DNA of 64,000 nucleotides from NCBI RefSeq assembly GCF_028737195.1, contig NZ_JAQZAJ010000006.1:1-64000 (forward strand), read 5' to 3'. Shown in pieces: positions 33,627-41,943 of the stretch. The position numbers and the translations under genes are program-made. The stretch is from Pseudovibrio exalbescens (GTDB lineage Bacteria > Pseudomonadota > Alphaproteobacteria > Rhizobiales > Stappiaceae). The notes beneath the pieces were generated by a model. It had not been told where the DNA came from, did no database searches, and worked only from the letters and a program-made list of their open reading frames with translations. Within the stretch, counting starts at the first letter, position 1; each line of letters starts with the position of its first letter.

Positions 33627-33655
33627 TTGACCTCTAATGATTAGAGGCCTATGTA
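33627..33655 (+). promoter_or_regulatory. Operator palindrome within the NAGGN operon promoter
   Basis: CCTCTAAT-G-ATTAGAGG (33631-33647) is a perfect 17-bp palindrome. A possible promoter, TTGACC (33627-33632), 17 bases, TATGTA (33650-33655), brackets it, so a bound MarR dimer would block polymerase. The -10 match is poor (3/6); the palindrome itself is certain. Confidence 0.7.
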
Positions 33656-33693
33656 AAGCGCGTCAATCTGAATGTATGGAGGTAGAATTAGGT

Positions 33694-35469
33694 ATGTGTG
33701 GTATTTGTGGTGAGTTTGTATTCGGAGCCGAAGTCGCGAATACCGCGCGTGTCGAGAGGATGGCTCACCAGATGGCGGCACGCGGTCCGGACGCCATGGG
33801 TGTTACCACCAGAGGCCGGGTTTCCTTTGGCCACCGACGCCTGACTATCATCGATCTGAGCGAGCGCGGCACCCAGCCCATGCAGGACCCGGACTTGGGC
33901 CTGACGCTGGTGTTCAACGGCTGTATCTACAACTACAAAGAACTGCGCGAAGAGCTGAGCGCCAAAGGCTATCGTTTCTTCTCCTCCTCCGATACGGAAG
34001 TGATCCTGAAGTCCTGGGCTGAATGGGGTGACAAGGCTCCCGAGAAGTTCCATGGCATGTTCGCTTTTGCCGTTCACCACCATGAGACCGGCGAGGTTCA
34101 CCTCGTGCGAGACCGTTTTGGCATCAAGCCGCTCTACTATTCACAGAGCAACGGCCGTGTTGCATTTGCCTCCACTTTGCCGGCGTTGCTGGCTGGCGGT
34201 GAGATTGACACCAGCATCAACCGCATCGCATTGAACCACTACATGAGCTGGCATGCTGTTGTACCCGCACCCCACACCATTCTAAACGGCGTCAAAAAGC
34301 TGCCTGCAGCAACCATCCGCCGCTACGACCGCGACGGAAACGTCACTGACCGCGTCTACTGGGCTCCAAGCTTTGAGCGTAGCGTTGAGGATGAAGAGCG
34401 TAGCATGGAAGAATGGCGCGACATGGTGTTGTCAGGCCTGCGCACTTCTGTGGACCGCCGCATGATTGCAGACGTACCGGTGGGGGTCCTCCTGTCTGGC
34501 GGCGTGGATTCAAGCATGATTGTCGGGTTGCTGGCAGAGCAGGGGCAGCAAGGGTTGGCCACGTTCTCCATCGGCTTTGAAGCAGCGAACGGCGAGCGCG
34601 GCGACGAGTTCGTCTACTCTGATCTGATCGCCAAGCACTATGGCACAAACCATACCAAGATCTTCATTGAATCCAGTGAGATGCAGAAGCATCTGCCAGA
34701 TGCTATCGCCGCCATGTCAGAGCCAATGGTGTCCTATGACAACATCGGCTTCTATCTGCTGTCCCGTGAAGTTTCCAAGCACATTCGCGTGGTGCAATCC
34801 GGGCAGGGTGCGGACGAGGTCTTCGGCGGGTATCACTGGTATCCAAAGATGGTTGGGGCCAACAGCCCGGTAGAAGCTTATATGGACGCGTTCTTCGATC
34901 GCTCGTTTGATCAGATGCGCGCGCATCTTTCCAAGGACTATTGGACCGATCGGGATGAGAGCCGCGCGTTTGTGGAGCAACATTTCGCGTTGTCCGGGGC
35001 GACCGACCCGGTAGACAAAGCATTGCGGCTCGACACCAACGTGATGTTGGTGGATGATCCGGTCAAGCGCGTGGACAGCCACACCATGGCATGGAGCCTT
35101 GAAGCTCGGGTGCCGTTCCTTGACCACGAACTGGTGGAGCTCGCCAACCGGATTCCTTCGCGCCACAAGCTGGCGCACGAAGGCAAAGGCGTTTTGAAGG
35201 AAGCAGCCCGTCTGGTCGTGCCGAGCGAAGTGATCGACCGTCCGAAGGGATACTTCCCGGTTCCGGCACTGAAGTATCTGGAAGGCAGCTATCTGGACAT
35301 GGTGCGCGATGCGCTTTCCAGCCAGTCGGCTCGTGAGCGCGGTCTGTTTAATCAAGGCTATTTGGATCAACTTTTCGCTAACCCAAGCGACCACATTACC
35401 AAGCTTCGTGGCTCGGAACTGTGGCAGGTTGCGCTTCTCGAAATGTGGCTGCAGTCACAGGAGGTATAA
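33694..35469 (+). CDS. asnO: N-acetylglutaminylglutamine amidotransferase
   Basis: A 591-residue asparagine synthetase-like enzyme. It transfers glutamine-derived ammonia to N-acetylglutaminylglutamine in the last step of NAGGN synthesis. The glutaminase domain starts with nucleophile Cys2 (M-C-G-I-C-G), so ATG 33694 is the true start although the frame is open earlier. R-G-P-D-A-M-G and F-N-G-C-I-Y-N-Y follow. The synthetase domain has the pyrophosphate loop L-L-S-G-G-V-D-S-S and G-Q-G-A-D-E-V-F-G-G-Y-H-W-Y. Length and neighbours match the NAGGN-type family, not AsnB. Three bases separate it from the synthetase gene. Confidence 0.92.
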   Translation: MCGICGEFVFGAEVANTARVERMAHQMAARGPDAMGVTTRGRVSFGHRRLTIIDLSERGTQPMQDPDLGLTLVFNGCIYNYKELREELSAKGYRFFSSSDTEVILKSWAEWGDKAPEKFHGMFAFAVHHHETGEVHLVRDRFGIKPLYYSQSNGRVAFASTLPALLAGGEIDTSINRIALNHYMSWHAVVPAPHTILNGVKKLPAATIRRYDRDGNVTDRVYWAPSFERSVEDEERSMEEWRDMVLSGLRTSVDRRMIADVPVGVLLSGGVDSSMIVGLLAEQGQQGLATFSIGFEAANGERGDEFVYSDLIAKHYGTNHTKIFIESSEMQKHLPDAIAAMSEPMVSYDNIGFYLLSREVSKHIRVVQSGQGADEVFGGYHWYPKMVGANSPVEAYMDAFFDRSFDQMRAHLSKDYWTDRDESRAFVEQHFALSGATDPVDKALRLDTNVMLVDDPVKRVDSHTMAWSLEARVPFLDHELVELANRIPSRHKLAHEGKGVLKEAARLVVPSEVIDRPKGYFPVPALKYLEGSYLDMVRDALSSQSARERGLFNQGYLDQLFANPSDHITKLRGSELWQVALLEMWLQSQEV

Positions 35470-35472
35470 GGC

Positions 35473-37251
35473 ATGGCTGATCAGGTGAACCACCGTCTCA
35501 AGGCTGCCTATGATCATCGTTTGCGCCGGATGCGTGACAACGCGATGCCGCATGAACTGCGAGAAGGCGAAGAACAGACGCTTGAGAATGTCAGCGTTGA
35601 TTGCGGTTGGGGTAGTTTGATCCTCGGCAGTACCTTTATGGAGCCAGAGCCTCTTCTGGAGACAATCAGGCAAGAGCGACGTGACAGGCGCGATATCGCG
35701 TTTTACGTGCGCGATCCGCATGTGCTGATCGCGTCCGCGCCGCAGGAGTTGTTTCTCGACCCGTCTCACACCTACCGGTTGATGCTTGCCACGTATCGCG
35801 CGGGACGCAATCGCCGTCGTGGGTTCACGATCCGGCGCCTGTCTTCCCGTGAGGATGCCGAAGCGCTGAATGTGCTGTACGCGGCGCGGGGGATGGTCAC
35901 CATCCCGCCGGATTTCTTCTGGGATGCCATGGACCCCAAGGTGCTGGCTGTGCTGGTTGCGGAAGACGATGACACCGGTGAAATCATCGGCACCGCGATG
36001 GGCGTGGACCACAATCGGGCGACCAAGGGCGGTGATCCCGGTTCGTCGCTCTGGTGTCTTTCTGTCTCCCCGCAGGCACGACCTGCCGGTGTGGGGGAGG
36101 AGTTGGTGCGTCGCTTGGCAGAACTGTTTCAGGCCCGCGGCAACCCGCACATGGACCTGTCTGTCATGCACGACAACGACAAGGCCATCAGTCTCTATGA
36201 AAAGCTGGGCTTTACGCGTGTGCCGTTCTTCGCCGTGAAGCACAAGAATCCGATCAACGAGTCCTTGTTTATCGGCAAGACGAAGGGGCATGGCCTTAAT
36301 CCCTACGGTGCCATCATCGTCAATGAAGCGAGCCGGCGTGGCATTCACACGGAAATCATCGATGCCGAGGGAGGCTTCTTCAGCCTGACCCATGGCGGGC
36401 GAACAATCCGCTGTCGGGAGTCCTTGAGCGAGATTACCAGTGCTGTCGCTCTCTCCATTTGCGATGACAAGACAGTGACGCGCAGACTTGTCGAGCAGGT
36501 CGGCATTCATGTGCCGGAACGGTTGGGCAGTGAAGACAACGAGGCGATTGAAGAGTTCTTGACCCGGCATCGTGCGGCGGTGGTGAAACCGGCAAGCGGC
36601 GAGCAAGGCAAGGGCGTTTCCGTTGGACTGACGACCTTGGATGAGGTGAATGCTGCCATCGAAACCGCACGGCAATACTGTTCTGATGTTCTCATTGAAG
36701 AGTTTGTCGAAGGGCAGGATCTGCGCCTTATCGTAATCGATTACCGTGTGGTGGCTGCTGCCGTGCGCAGACCAGCGGAGGTGACCGGAGACGGACGCAG
36801 CTCCATCAAGGAGCTGATTACGGCGCAAAGCCGCCGCCGCTCCGCCGCCACGGGCGGGGAATCCCAAATCCCGATTGACGAGGAAACGGAACGCTGTTTG
36901 AGCGCTGCGGGATACACGTTGGAAAGTGTGCCGGATGCAGGCCAAAGTCTGTTCGTAAGGCGGACTGCGAATCTGCACACTGGAGGCACCATTCATGACG
37001 TGACTGGTGAGACCAACCGCGAGCTGATAAATGCGGCCATAGAGGCGGCGAAAGCTATTGGTATTCCGGTAACAGGCATTGATCTGATGGTGAAATCACC
37101 GCGCGAGCCGGAGTATCGCTTCATCGAAGCCAATGAGCGTCCGGGTCTTGCAAACCACGAACCACAGCCAACTGCAGAAAAATTTATCGACTTTTTGTTT
37201 CCCTTGACCAAAACTTCAATCGAGACGGCTCATCAAGCGAGGGATACGTGA
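35473..37251 (+). CDS. ngg: N-acetylglutaminylglutamine synthetase (GNAT plus ATP-grasp)
   Basis: A 592-residue two-domain enzyme. The N-terminal GNAT domain (about 100-260) has L-W-C-L-S-V-S-P-Q-A-R and S-L-Y-E-K-L-G-F and would acetylate glutamine. The C-terminal ATP-grasp domain (about 300-580) resembles cyanophycin synthetase/glutathione-synthetase-type ligases, with V-V-K-P-A-S-G-E-Q-G-K-G-V-S-V-G, E-E-F-V-E-G-Q-D-L-R and F-I-E-A-N-E-R-P-G-L. It joins the second glutamine. This fusion is specific to the NAGGN compatible-solute pathway. It overlaps the peptidase gene by four bases (GTGA). Confidence 0.92.
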   Translation: MADQVNHRLKAAYDHRLRRMRDNAMPHELREGEEQTLENVSVDCGWGSLILGSTFMEPEPLLETIRQERRDRRDIAFYVRDPHVLIASAPQELFLDPSHTYRLMLATYRAGRNRRRGFTIRRLSSREDAEALNVLYAARGMVTIPPDFFWDAMDPKVLAVLVAEDDDTGEIIGTAMGVDHNRATKGGDPGSSLWCLSVSPQARPAGVGEELVRRLAELFQARGNPHMDLSVMHDNDKAISLYEKLGFTRVPFFAVKHKNPINESLFIGKTKGHGLNPYGAIIVNEASRRGIHTEIIDAEGGFFSLTHGGRTIRCRESLSEITSAVALSICDDKTVTRRLVEQVGIHVPERLGSEDNEAIEEFLTRHRAAVVKPASGEQGKGVSVGLTTLDEVNAAIETARQYCSDVLIEEFVEGQDLRLIVIDYRVVAAAVRRPAEVTGDGRSSIKELITAQSRRRSAATGGESQIPIDEETERCLSAAGYTLESVPDAGQSLFVRRTANLHTGGTIHDVTGETNRELINAAIEAAKAIGIPVTGIDLMVKSPREPEYRFIEANERPGLANHEPQPTAEKFIDFLFPLTKTSIETAHQARDT

Positions 37252-38429
37252 CGAACCTTCCAGTGATCGACCTTGAGTATTTGGCGGCGACGCTCAAGGA
37301 TCTGCTGCATCTGCCAAGCCCGACCGGTTATACAGATGAAATTGCGCATCGGGTTGGTAAAGAACTCGACCGGCTGGGGATTCCCTATCAGCTCACCCGG
37401 CGTGGGGCGATCCGTGCCCGTATCAAGGGACAGGCCAGCAAGCCCGCGCGTGCAATGGTTTCCCATCTCGACACGCTCGGTGCTCAAGTCAAATCCTTGA
37501 AGGAAAACGGTCGCTTGGAGCTGGTGCCGATCGGGCACTGGTCCGCCCGTTTTGCAGAGGGCGGCCGGGTGACACTGTTTAGTGAGCGCGGTTCCTACAC
37601 GGGAACCGTCCTTCCGCTTCGCGCTTCAGGACATACCTATAACGACGGCGTCGACACCATGCCGATCGGTTGGGATTATGTGGAGCTGCGGGTAGATGCC
37701 TATGCCAACACCGCCAGCGATTTGGAAAAGCTTGGTATTGAGATTGGTGACTTTGTTGCCTTCGATGCGCAGCCAGAGTTTCTGGAGAACGGGTACATCG
37801 TCTCTCGCCATCTCGACAACAAGGCCGGGGTTGCCTTGATGTTGGCGGCCATGAAGGCGCTCGTTGAGTGCGACCGAAAGCCGACAGTGGATGTTTATTG
37901 GCTCTTCACGATCGCCGAGGAAATCGGTCACGGCGCTACGTCCATCTTGACGCCGGAAATTGCTTCCATGGTGGCTATTGATAACGGCACCACCGCGCCG
38001 GGGCAGAACTCTGCCGAGTTCGGGGTGACGATATCCATGGCAGACCAGACTGGTCCGTTTGATTATCACCTCACTCAAAAGCTGGTGCACCTCTGCAAGG
38101 AGCATAACATCAAGGTGCGTAAGGATATTTTCCGCTACTACCGCTCTGATGCGGCCTCTGCCGTAGAAGCGGGCGCGGATGTACGCACGGCACTGGCGAC
38201 CTTTGGTGTTGATGCCAGTCACGGTTATGAGCGCATTCACATGCATGCTCTCCGGTCTTTGGCGGAGTTGTGCGTGAGTTATGCGCTCAGTCCGGTGGAA
38301 ATTGCCCGCGATGCGCGCGAGTTTGCCAGTATCAAGGGCTTTACCCACCAGCCAACTGGTGAGGCGGATCAAGAACTTGTGCCCGAGGTCAATGAGCCGG
38401 ACAAGCTGGCAGCGGATGCTCAAAGCTAG
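37248..38429 (+). CDS. NAGGN-system M42-type peptidase
   Basis: A 393-residue metallopeptidase-like protein starting with GTG 37248. Motifs: V-S-H-L-D-T-L-G-A near 68-76 (metal His/Asp), S-R-H-L-D-N-K-A-G-V (bridging Asp), A-E-E-I-G-H-G (catalytic Glu) and A-I-D-N-G-T. The terminal ligand His lies in S-H-G-Y-E-R-I-H. It has M42 architecture with conservative changes (H-L-D for H-M-D) that mark the subfamily found only in NAGGN operons. It likely degrades the dipeptide after stress or trims side products; the real role is not established. Confidence 0.9.
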   Translation: MTNLPVIDLEYLAATLKDLLHLPSPTGYTDEIAHRVGKELDRLGIPYQLTRRGAIRARIKGQASKPARAMVSHLDTLGAQVKSLKENGRLELVPIGHWSARFAEGGRVTLFSERGSYTGTVLPLRASGHTYNDGVDTMPIGWDYVELRVDAYANTASDLEKLGIEIGDFVAFDAQPEFLENGYIVSRHLDNKAGVALMLAAMKALVECDRKPTVDVYWLFTIAEEIGHGATSILTPEIASMVAIDNGTTAPGQNSAEFGVTISMADQTGPFDYHLTQKLVHLCKEHNIKVRKDIFRYYRSDAASAVEAGADVRTALATFGVDASHGYERIHMHALRSLAELCVSYALSPVEIARDAREFASIKGFTHQPTGEADQELVPEVNEPDKLAADAQS

Positions 38430-38474
38430 GCGGCTCAGGCTGGTCGCCTAGGGGGCGAAGGCGAGGGGGAGCCG

Positions 38475-38963
38475 ATGCAAGACGCATCTTTTGGGCGATT
38501 GCTGGATGCCGACTTGGCTTTGCAGGTCCATGTTGGGGCGGCTGTTGCCGCCGTCATCTTCCTGCCCGCTATTCTGGGGCGCCGGAAGGGAGACACGCTG
38601 CACAGACTGTTGGGCTATAGCTGGGTTCTGGCAATGGCCGTGCTTGCCGTTAGTTCTTTTGGGCTGCAAGGCTTTCAAATCGTTGGGCCTTTCAGTCCGA
38701 TCCATCTGCTGTCCATCTACACGCTGATCCAGCTGACTCGCGCTCTCTTTCAGGCGCGGCGCAAGCAGATCGACCTGCATAGCAGCACCATGCGCCAGCT
38801 TGCGGCCTACGCGCTTGGCGGGGCGGGTGTTTTGGCATTCCTGCCTGGCCGGCTGATGAACGAGATGCTCTTTGGCGGTAGTTGGCTGGGCTTCATTGGG
38901 GTGGGTGTCATCACACTTGCCGTGATCCTTTACGCGGCACGACGACAGAAGGCTATGGCTTAG
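38475..38963 (+). CDS. DUF2306-type membrane protein
   Basis: A 162-residue inner-membrane protein with four or five hydrophobic segments. It resembles the DUF2306 family, with paired histidines near membrane surfaces (Q-V-H-V-G, L-H-R-L-L-G-Y, P-I-H-L-L-S, D-L-H-S-S-T-M-R), a pattern suggesting heme or metal binding. It starts 45 bases after the NAGGN peptidase and could be the operon's last gene. No function is known. Confidence 0.7.
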   Translation: MQDASFGRLLDADLALQVHVGAAVAAVIFLPAILGRRKGDTLHRLLGYSWVLAMAVLAVSSFGLQGFQIVGPFSPIHLLSIYTLIQLTRALFQARRKQIDLHSSTMRQLAAYALGGAGVLAFLPGRLMNEMLFGGSWLGFIGVGVITLAVILYAARRQKAMA

Positions 38964-39069
38964 CTGCTCTCATGAATAACGCACGGCTGACGGTTGCTGC
39001 GCGGTGGCGCTTCAGGTGCTGGTTCTCGGCCGGTCGCTTTGCGTTGGTTTTGCGTTGCTCTGAAAGAAT

Positions 39070-40104
39070 TCAGGATCTTCTGAGCGTGGAACTGCGCTCA
39101 ATGAGCTCAAAACCCAGATTACAGTTTCTGTCCTCAACCGAGCCCGGTGATTTGATCTCGTCCAGGATCATCTGGATGGCGCGGCGTCCGATGTCATAGC
39201 GCGGTGTGGATACAGAGGTCATCTCTGGGACCATGTTGCGAGCGATCTCGATGTCGTTAAAACCGCAGACGCCAAAATCCGTCGGGACGGTAATATTCCG
39301 CCGTTGGGCCTCCATGAGAACGCCGATGGCCAAGTCATCGTTGTTGCAGAAAACGGCATCCGTATCCGGCGCGCGCGAGAGCAGCAGCTCGAACAGCTGG
39401 CGTCCCATGCCCACGTTGGAGGGTTGTCGTGTAGTTACTATGCGTGCCTCATCCATAATTTCTGCTGCACGGCACACATCCTTGAAGCCTTCCAGGCGCG
39501 CTTGGGAGCGTGGGTCCATCCGGGCACCCAGAAAGCCGGGTTTCTTGTAACCGCTATCCAAAAGATGTTGTGTTGCGGCTCGCGCTGCGTCACGATGCTC
39601 AAAGCCAATGGCCATATCCGCAGGCTCGGGTCCGAAGTCCATGATCTGAACCACCGGACAGGGCGCAGTGCGCAGCAGGTCGCAAGCTTGTGCGGTTTGG
39701 TCAAAGCCAGAGACGATCAGACCTGCAGGCTTTTGGCGAAGGAAGACCCGGAGCAGATCTTCTTCTTTCAAGGCACTGTATCGGAAGTTTCCGATCTGGA
39801 CGAAATAGCGTGTCCCTTCAATGCCGTCATAAACCCCGCGCACCACATCGGCAAAAACGTTGTTGGTGAGTGAAGGTACAAGCAAGCCGATGGTTGAAGT
39901 CGTTTTGGACGCCAGAGCAGATGCCGCCGGATCCGGCGCATAGCCGAGCTTGGCGATGGCCGCCTCAACCTTTTTTCTGGAAGCTTCTGAAACAATTTCA
40001 GGGCTGCGGATCGTGCGCGACACTGTGATAGCGCTAACACCTGCTTCTTTCGCTACATCCACCAGCGTTATGCTGCCGGGAGACAGATCCGCATTTTTTT
40101 TCAT
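39070..40104 (-). CDS. LacI-family repressor of the TRAP/sugar-acid operon
   Basis: A 344-residue LacI/GalR regulator. The HTH reads V-A-K-E-A-G-V-S-A-I-T-V-S-R-T-I and the hinge A-S-A-L-A-S-K. The periplasmic-binding-like effector domain starts at T-I-G-L-L-V-P-S-L and has N-N-D-D-L-A-I-G-V. It resembles the gluconate GntR branch, consistent with a sugar acid as inducer. The start at 40104 gives a normal length; 28 further codons are open upstream. It is divergent from the dctP gene and an operator-like palindrome lies between. Confidence 0.88.
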   Translation of the reverse strand: MKKNADLSPGSITLVDVAKEAGVSAITVSRTIRSPEIVSEASRKKVEAAIAKLGYAPDPAASALASKTTSTIGLLVPSLTNNVFADVVRGVYDGIEGTRYFVQIGNFRYSALKEEDLLRVFLRQKPAGLIVSGFDQTAQACDLLRTAPCPVVQIMDFGPEPADMAIGFEHRDAARAATQHLLDSGYKKPGFLGARMDPRSQARLEGFKDVCRAAEIMDEARIVTTRQPSNVGMGRQLFELLLSRAPDTDAVFCNNDDLAIGVLMEAQRRNITVPTDFGVCGFNDIEIARNMVPEMTSVSTPRYDIGRRAIQMILDEIKSPGSVEDRNCNLGFELIERSSTLRRS

Positions 40105-40155
40105 AGCTAATACAAGGCCTAACCGTTCTGAAACATCAGTACGCAGTATACACCT

Positions 40156-40184
40156 TTGACAAATGATAGCGCAATCATTAATGT
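40156..40184 (+). promoter_or_regulatory. dctPQM promoter with LacI operator in the spacer
   Basis: A perfect -35 TTGACA (40156-40161) and a 17-base spacer are followed by TAATGT (40179-40184). The spacer and its edge are occupied by AATGAT-AGCGCA-ATCATT (40162-40179), a near-perfect 18-bp palindrome with the central CG typical of LacI-family operators. A repressor bound here would exclude RNA polymerase. Confidence 0.75.
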
Positions 40185-40275
40185 GCAAATACTCGCGTTG
40201 TTCAGGGGCCGATTCATAGAGTTCTTGGCGGACTGATCACTGAGGCACTTGTGGAGACCAGGGAGGAAAGACGAC

Positions 40276-41301
40276 ATGTTTTCCAAGATGAAACTAATGG
40301 TACTGGGTGGCGTTGCAGCCAGCTTGATGGCTTCAAGCGCTATGGCGCAGGAATATCTGTTCCGCATTCAGTCATCTGACCCCGCAGGCAACACCAACTA
40401 TCAGCTCCAGCAGGAATGGGCTGAGATGGTGAAGCAGAAGACAGATGGCCGCGTTGAAATTCAGATGTTGCCGGTTGGCACAATCGTGGCGCATAGCGAA
40501 ACACAGGATGCCGTTGCTGCGGGCATTCTGGATGGTCACTTTACTGACACCTCGTATTTCGCAGGTAAAGATCCAGCGTTCGGCCTGATCGCAAACCCAG
40601 TGGGAGCTTGGTCTTCGCCTCAGGAAATGTTTGACTTTATCAATACTGGTGGCGGCAAGGAGCTGATGAACGAAATGCTTCAGCCGTATGGCCTGCATTT
40701 CATTGGTGCAACGACACCGGGTCTTGAAGCGTTCGTCTCCAAGGTGCCGCTTGATGGCGTTGACGACCTGAAGGGCCTCAAGCTTCGCGCGCCGGAAGGC
40801 ATGGTGCAGAAGGTATTTGCGGCAGCAGGCGCTGCTCCGGTAAACCTGCCGGGTTCTGAAGTGTTCACGGCTCTGGACAAAGGCGTCATTGACGCTGCTG
40901 ACTACAGCGCCTTTTCAACGAACCAGGCGCAGGGGCTGCACGACATCGCCTACCACCCTGTTTATCCAGGTTTCCACTCCATGCCGCTGGTTGAAGTCAG
41001 CGTGAACAAGGCAAAGTGGGACGCGCTGCCTGAGGAACTGCAAAACGCGCTGACAGAAAGTGTTGTCGAGTTCTCTTCCTATCAGTCCGACACAATCAAC
41101 GAGCGCGATCTGGCGGCTGTCGAAGAAGCAAAAGCTGCTGGCAAGGTGACCGTTCACGATTGGTCTGCTGAAGAGCGCGCAAAGTTCCGTTCTATCGCCC
41201 GCACCCAGTGGGAGGAAGCTGCGAAAGCCTCCGCAAACTCTCAGAAGGTCTACGACACTCTGATTTCTTACCTTGAAAAGAACGGCATGCTGGCAAACTG
41301 A
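40276..41301 (+). CDS. dctP: TRAP transporter substrate-binding protein
   Basis: A 341-residue periplasmic protein with a signal peptide of about 24 residues ending S-S-A-M-A-Q. The DctP fold shows in G-T-I-V-A-H-S-E-T, L-K-G-L-K-L-R-A-P-E-G with the conserved carboxylate-binding Arg in K-L-R-A-P, and D-A-A-D-Y-S. The ligand is probably an acidic sugar derivative, as the next genes end in a xylonate-type dehydratase. GGGAGG (40259-40264) precedes ATG 40276. Codon use is biased, as expected for an abundant binding protein. Confidence 0.9.
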   Translation: MFSKMKLMVLGGVAASLMASSAMAQEYLFRIQSSDPAGNTNYQLQQEWAEMVKQKTDGRVEIQMLPVGTIVAHSETQDAVAAGILDGHFTDTSYFAGKDPAFGLIANPVGAWSSPQEMFDFINTGGGKELMNEMLQPYGLHFIGATTPGLEAFVSKVPLDGVDDLKGLKLRAPEGMVQKVFAAAGAAPVNLPGSEVFTALDKGVIDAADYSAFSTNQAQGLHDIAYHPVYPGFHSMPLVEVSVNKAKWDALPEELQNALTESVVEFSSYQSDTINERDLAAVEEAKAAGKVTVHDWSAEERAKFRSIARTQWEEAAKASANSQKVYDTLISYLEKNGMLAN

Positions 41302-41321
41302 TCGCCACCTTGTGATCGTTC

Positions 41322-41348
41322 GTCCTTCCGGCGCCCCGTCGGAAGGAC
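41322..41348 (+). other. Intercistronic hairpin after dctP
   Basis: GTCCTTCCG (41322-41330) and CGGAAGGAC (41340-41348) form a perfect 9-bp stem with a 9-base loop but no T-tract. It probably stabilises dctP mRNA over the membrane-subunit part. Confidence 0.7.
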
Positions 41349-41379
41349 ACTTTGAGGGCATGAACAAGGGGTGGTTGAT

Positions 41380-41943
41380 ATGTCCGAGCCTTCCGAAAAA
41401 AAAGAATTACTGCATCACGATCCCGATCGCGCCATCCCAGAAGCCGGCATCTTGGGTGCCGGGATTGTCAAGGTCGGTCTGGTTTTTGCCATCGGCATCG
41501 TGATTTCCGCGCTGATCCTGTTTTGGGAAGTGATCATGCGCTATGTCTTCAACGCGCCAACCGTTTGGGCGCATGAGACGGTTGTATTCCTCAACGCCTC
41601 CGCCTTCATTTTCGGCGGCCTTTATGCTGCATCGCTGAACAAGCACATCCGTGTCGTGCTGTTCTACGACAATCTGAGCCCATGGCTGCGCCGGACCTTC
41701 GACGTGGTGATCTCAGGTGTTTGCATGATTGCCTCCGGCTTTTTTGCCTGGGCGGCATGGCAGAGTGTCAAGCGTGCCGTGTGGACGCCAACTGGCGACC
41801 TGCACTTCGAGACCAGCGGAAGTGCCTGGAACCCGCCGTTTCCGGGTTATCTGAAGGTGTTTCTCTTCTTCATTCTTATCGTTCTGGCGATTCAGTTTTT
41901 GGTGCTGGCGTTCAACTACGCGCGGCGCAAGGTAGCTGACTGA
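41380..41943 (+). CDS. dctQ: TRAP transporter small membrane subunit
   Basis: A 187-residue inner-membrane protein with four hydrophobic helices. E-V-I-M-R-Y-V-F-N-A-P-T-V-W-A-H-E in the second third is the DctQ signature. The soluble N-terminus is about 25 residues. ATG 41380 is preferred to an upstream GTG (41371). Its stop codon shares a base with the dctM start. It supports the large subunit in sodium-driven uptake. Confidence 0.88.
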   Translation: MSEPSEKKELLHHDPDRAIPEAGILGAGIVKVGLVFAIGIVISALILFWEVIMRYVFNAPTVWAHETVVFLNASAFIFGGLYAASLNKHIRVVLFYDNLSPWLRRTFDVVISGVCMIASGFFAWAAWQSVKRAVWTPTGDLHFETSGSAWNPPFPGYLKVFLFFILIVLAIQFLVLAFNYARRKVAD

